A stretch of 64,000 nt of DNA from Cymodocea nodosa (Eukaryota; Streptophyta; Magnoliopsida; Alismatales; Cymodoceaceae). The notes under the pieces are model-generated. The model saw only the letters and a program-made list of their open reading frames with translations, searched no databases and was not told the DNA's origin. Both the position numbers and the translations under genes were made by a program. The stretch spans positions 18,887,501 to 18,951,500 of the forward strand of contig JAZBRI010000003.1 of assembly GCA_036874045.1 (NCBI GenBank), in the 5' to 3' direction. Each line of letters starts with the position of its first letter. Positions within the stretch are counted from its first letter, which is position 1. This document shows positions 60,428 through 64,000 of the stretch, piece by piece.

Positions 60428-61900
60428 TCAGCAGCAGCAATAGATGTTGAGTAAGTCCAAGCAATGCTTGAACTTGCTTTCAACAATGCCCTTTGTAAAC
60501 ATATCAGTCGGGTTGTCCTTTGTGTTGACCTTCATAATCTTTATCCTGTCTTCATTCTTAAGGAAGTGATACTTAACATCAATATGTTTAGTTCTATCAT
60601 GGAAGGCATTATCTTTGGAGAGACAAATAGCGCTAAGACTATCACAGAAGATATCAACTTTATCAATGCGCCAACCAAAGTCTCCAAGTAAGCCTTTCAA
60701 CCAAATCCTATCCTTTGCAGCTTCTGTCATAGCCATATATTCAGCCTCAGTTGTGGACAGAGATACCATAGGCTGAAGAGTTGATTTCCAATTCACAATA
60801 GAACCTGCAAATGTAAAGACATAACCGAATAATGATCTCCTTCTATCAACATCACCAGCATAGTCTAAGTCTGTATAACCAGCCATAGTACAACCCTGAT
60901 CTGCTGCATACATCAAGCCAACGCCTGGAGTTCCTTTCAAATATCTGAATATCCTTTTAACTACTTTCCAATGTTCCCTGTCCGGATTGGACATGAACCT
61001 ACTAACAACACTCAAAGGATATGCCAAATCAGGCCTAGTGCATACCATAGCATACATAAGACTTCCAACTGCCTGTGCATAAGGAACTCGTTGCATATCA
61101 AGCTTTTCAAAATTAGTTTGTGGACACATCGCAGATGACAATTTGACATTTCTGTCATAAGGCGTGCTAATGGCTTTGCATGAAGCCATACTAAATCTAC
61201 TAAGGATCTTTTCAATATACTTCTGTTGATTCAAAAATAGCTTACCAGAATTTCTTTCACGGCTAATCTCCATTCCAAGAATTCTACCAGCTGGACCAAG
61301 AACATTCATATCAAATTCTGATTTTAATGTGTCCTTCAGCTCCTGTATCACTTCGATATTCTTCACAGCTATAAGAATATCATCAACATACAATAACAAA
61401 TAAACATGTGTATTCTTATCAAGAGTTTTAATATATACACATGAATCATAGTTGCTATGTCTAAAACCAACTTTAACTATAAAGGCATCAAACCTCTTGT
61501 ACCATTGGCGTGGTGACTGTTTAAGTCCTTACAAGGACTTATTTAATTTGCACACCCAATCAGATTTACCTTTCACCACAAACCATGTTTGTTGTTCCAT
61601 CCAAATATCTTCTTCTAACTCACCATGCAAGAAGGTCATCTTTACATCTAGTTGTTCCAATTCTAAAATCTGTGCTACAGCAAAAGATAACAAAATTCTA
61701 ATAGATGTATGACGTACAACAGGAGCAAATACCTCATTGAAGTTAACTCCTTCTCGCTGTGAATAACCTTTGGTGACTAATCTTGCCTTGTGCTGCACAC
61801 CTCCGTTGCCTTGAGTCCCGATCTTCTTCTTATAGATCCATTTGCAACCAACAATATTTGTGTTCTTTGGACTTTTCACCAGTTCCCAAGTCTTGTTCTT
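60428..61900 (-). pseudogene. T reverse transcriptase and RNase H
   Basis: RT: TNIVGCKWIYKKK, KARLVTKGYSQREGVNF, LEQLDVKMTFLHGELEEDI, LLYVDDILIAV. RNase H and linker: LGMEISRERNSGKLFLNQ, YAQAVGSLMYAMVCTRPDL, IFRYLKGTPGVGLMY, GYTDLDYAGD, GSIVNWKSTLQPMVSLSTTE, IFCDSLSAICLSKD, ending ILDLLNIYCCC-like. TNT1/Tork type. It is broken, with few breaks. Confidence 0.9.
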
Positions 61901-62275
61901 ATGGAGAGATTAGAGTTCCTCCTCCATAGCAGACATCTAAAGATTAGCTTCTGAATCTTTCATTGTAGCTTCATATGTAGGTAGATCAACAGAATCCTCC
62001 ACTTCAACTGCTACCTATAAGGCAAAAGCAACCAAACTATTGTAGCCATATCTAATTGGAGGTCTAACATCTCTTCTAGGACGATCTTTGCCAATGGTTC
62101 TTGGTGGTGGTTGCTCCACCTCTTCCTCCTCAATTTCATTTTCCTGAGTTTCAAATGAAGTTTCTCTAATTTCAACTTGATCAGTGATAGGCGGCTGCTA
62201 TGCGTCATCTATCTCTATCTGTTCAGGAAGGGTGTGCTCAATTTCTGTTGTTTCACCTACTAGTCTATCTGTTGC
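61901..62275 (-). other. T integrase-RT linker
   Basis: Pro/Glu-rich linker that codes for phrases such as QPPITDQVEIRET and EEEVEQPPPRTIG-like on the minus strand. It is typical of the variable stretch between integrase and RT in Tork-like copia. Decayed. Confidence 0.6.
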
Positions 62276-63130
62276 CTACAAAAGAGAATTCTCATCAAAA
62301 GTAACATCACGGCTATATATTACTTTGTGAGACTCAATATCATATATCTTGTATCCCTTTACACCAACACCATAGCCCACAAATATGCCTTTCTTGGCAC
62401 GTGATTCCAGCTTGCCATTGTTCACATGATAGTAAGCTGGACATCCAAAAATTTTGAACTTTGAATAACTAGCAGATCTTTTCAACCATACCTCAAGAGG
62501 TATCTTCTCATCTAAGGCACTAGAAGGGGACCTATTCACCAGATAGGAAGATGTGTTAACAGCCTCTGCCCAAAACTTCTTGCTCAAACCTACATGAGAC
62601 GGCATACAACGTTCCTTTTCTAGGAGTGTTCTGTTCAATCTTTCAGCCACTCCATTTTGCTAAGGGGTATACCTAATGGTGTTATGCCGTGTAATGTCTT
62701 CATCTTTACAAAAGTTATCAAATTCTTGAGAACAAAACTCAAGACCATTATCAGTTCTAAGATATTTTACTTTTCTGTCTGTTTGGTTTTCTACCTACTT
62801 CTTCTAATGCTTGAAGCAAGAAAACGCTTCACTTTTGTGTGTCAAAAAGAAAACCCAATTCATCCTTGAATGACAGTCAATGATAGAAAGAAAATATCTA
62901 GAACCTGCAATAGAAGGCTGACGTGAAGGCCCCCAATAATCAACATGAATATAACCAAGAACTCCCTTGGAGCTGTGTTGACTGCGTGCAAATGACACTC
63001 TTTTCTGTTTACCAAAAATACAATGCTTGCACATATCAATACAAGCAACCTTGTGCCCATCAAACATGCCCATACTACTCAATTTTTGCATTCCTTTCTG
63101 CCCCAAATGACCCATCCTTGAGTGCCACAT
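62276..63130 (-). pseudogene. T integrase
   Basis: MWHSRMGHLGQKGMQKLSSM (zinc region), CKHCIFGKQKRVSF, YIHVDYWGPSRQPSIAGSRY, SIIDCHSRMNWVFFL, AERLNRTLLEKERCM, LSKKFWAEAVNTSSYLVNRS, FGCPAYYHVNNGKLESRAKK and FVGYGVGVKGYKIYD. Inserts element DNA. It is broken, with a few breaks. Confidence 0.88.
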
Positions 63131-64000
63131 GACAAAAAAATCCTACTGACCAAATATAGCTAATGTAGCTACGCCAACAATTGGATTGCCCTATAGAATA
63201 TATAAGGGACTAGATTTGATTCCCTTCATAACAATTAATGAGCCTTTTATTATGCTGATCTTCCCCTCACCACCTATATATCTATAATCTTTAGCATCAA
63301 GGGCCATTAGTGAGATCAGACTTTTTCCAAGCTTTGGGATGTGCCAAACGTCCTCCAGAATTCTAACTGTGCCATCATGTAGTTTAAATTTTATAGTGCC
63401 CACACCAACTCTACAACACACATCATCATTGGCCAAGGTCACTTGACCACCCTCCACCTGCTCGTAGGTGTCAAAATACTCCCTAGTAGGAGTCATATGA
63501 TGTCAAGCTCTTAAGTCCATAATCCACTGATCATTAGAATAGGCACTGCAACAAACTGTAAGAGAAAAGTCATCACCTGACGTAAAACTGGTTTCTGCCA
63601 CAGCAACCTTTCCTTTGTTTATAAGCTTGGGACAATGTGGTTTCCAATGTCCTTTCTCCTTACAGTAATGGCAAGTATCCCTAGAGTACTTACCCTTCGA
63701 CTTGCTTCCGCTTCTATTCTTCCCTTCACCTTGTCTCTAGCTTCTTTCCCTATTCTCTTGCTGCTAAGCTAAGAGGCCAACACCACTTGCCTTGTTTCTA
63801 CCATGCACCATGTGCTTGAACTCCCTGGAATGAAGGCTGGACCTCACTTCCTCCAATGTAATTGAATCTCTTCCAACTACACAGGACTAAACAAAGTTTT
63901 CATAACTCAATGGGAGTGAAGAACGCAAGATAAGAGCTGCATCTTCATCTTCTATGATTACTCCAATATTCTTGAGTTCCATCAGAATAGCATTTAGCTG
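63131..64000 (-). pseudogene. T protease and gag end
   Basis: Protease side: WIMDLRA, PTREYFDTYEQVEGG, GVGTIKFKLHDGTVRIL, VWHIPKLGKSLISL. Upstream is one CCHC knuckle, CHYCKEKGHWKPHC (about 63630-63675), and a Ser/Lys/Arg-rich Gag tail. Gag continues past the right edge. It is broken. Confidence 0.85.

Larger units (their letters stand above)
59992..64000 (-). mobile_element. Tork/TNT1-like copia element T, 5' end outside window
   Basis: Read right to left: gag end, protease, integrase, RT-RNase H, polypurine tract and a short 3' LTR. It is inserted in the gypsy integrase region. Its base composition is visibly less AT-rich than the surrounding Sireviruses. It is broken, with about six breaks, but retains the longest uninterrupted RT-RNase H stretch of the window, so it is probably among the younger insertions. 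Confidence 0.87.

Overview
This window is a plant nuclear sequence, most likely from a eudicot with a repeat-rich genome. It is AT-rich and, apart from small unassigned intervals, I can assign it to LTR retrotransposons inserted into one another. I found no host protein-coding gene, tRNA, rRNA or CRISPR array. The plant assignment rests on Ty1/copia elements of the Sirevirus (SIRE/Maximus) type, a TNT1/Tork-like copia element, an Athila/Tat-type Ty3/gypsy element and initiator-Met-tRNA primer sites. I cannot name the species. All elements are fossils. Most carry several breaks and none is complete inside the window.

Layout. 1-10001: Sirevirus 'S1-a' on the minus strand (accessory ORF, pol, gag, 5' LTR), inserted in the gag of another Sirevirus, H (10002-13104). 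13105-17191: a mosaic of a Sirevirus spacer, LTR pieces M and E-a, and a copia PR-INT piece (G). 17192-23822: the 3' half of a second S1 copy (S1-b), which sits in G. 23823-30540: Sirevirus 'D1' (minus), inserted in S1-b and itself holding a 2.16-kb solo LTR (E-b, 25999-28157) with a clean 5-bp target duplication. 30541-36612: S1-c (minus). 36613-42740: a D-type LTR piece, the 5' part of Sirevirus F (plus) and LTR K. 42741-46115: two E LTRs in inverted orientation. 46116-48957: the 3' end of Sirevirus D2 (plus). 48958-54066: the 3' end of Sirevirus L (plus) with a spacer, accessory ORF, PPT and LTR start. F and L may be the two ends of one split element. 54067-59991: an Athila/Tat-type gypsy element, interrupted by E-e and a piece of S1 LTR. 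59992-64000: a Tork-like copia element (minus) that runs off the right edge.

Two structures stand out. First, the upstream (U3) halves of at least five otherwise different LTR families, and the leader of the gypsy element, are packed with short imperfect palindromes built from a small shared vocabulary: TCGGAGAGTTA / TAACTATCCGAA, AACTCAACGA / CGTTGAGTTA, TTAAGTCA and CACGTG. They lie upstream of clear TATA boxes. Second, S1 and L carry an accessory ORF downstream of pol, in the position where some Sireviruses carry an envelope-like ORF. Its product resembles the plant 'putative transposon protein' domain and shows no membrane segment. Between pol and this ORF lie an internal polypurine tract and then a U3-like block with the same palindrome type as the element's own LTR. 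This suggests an internal promoter, perhaps a relic of an older LTR.
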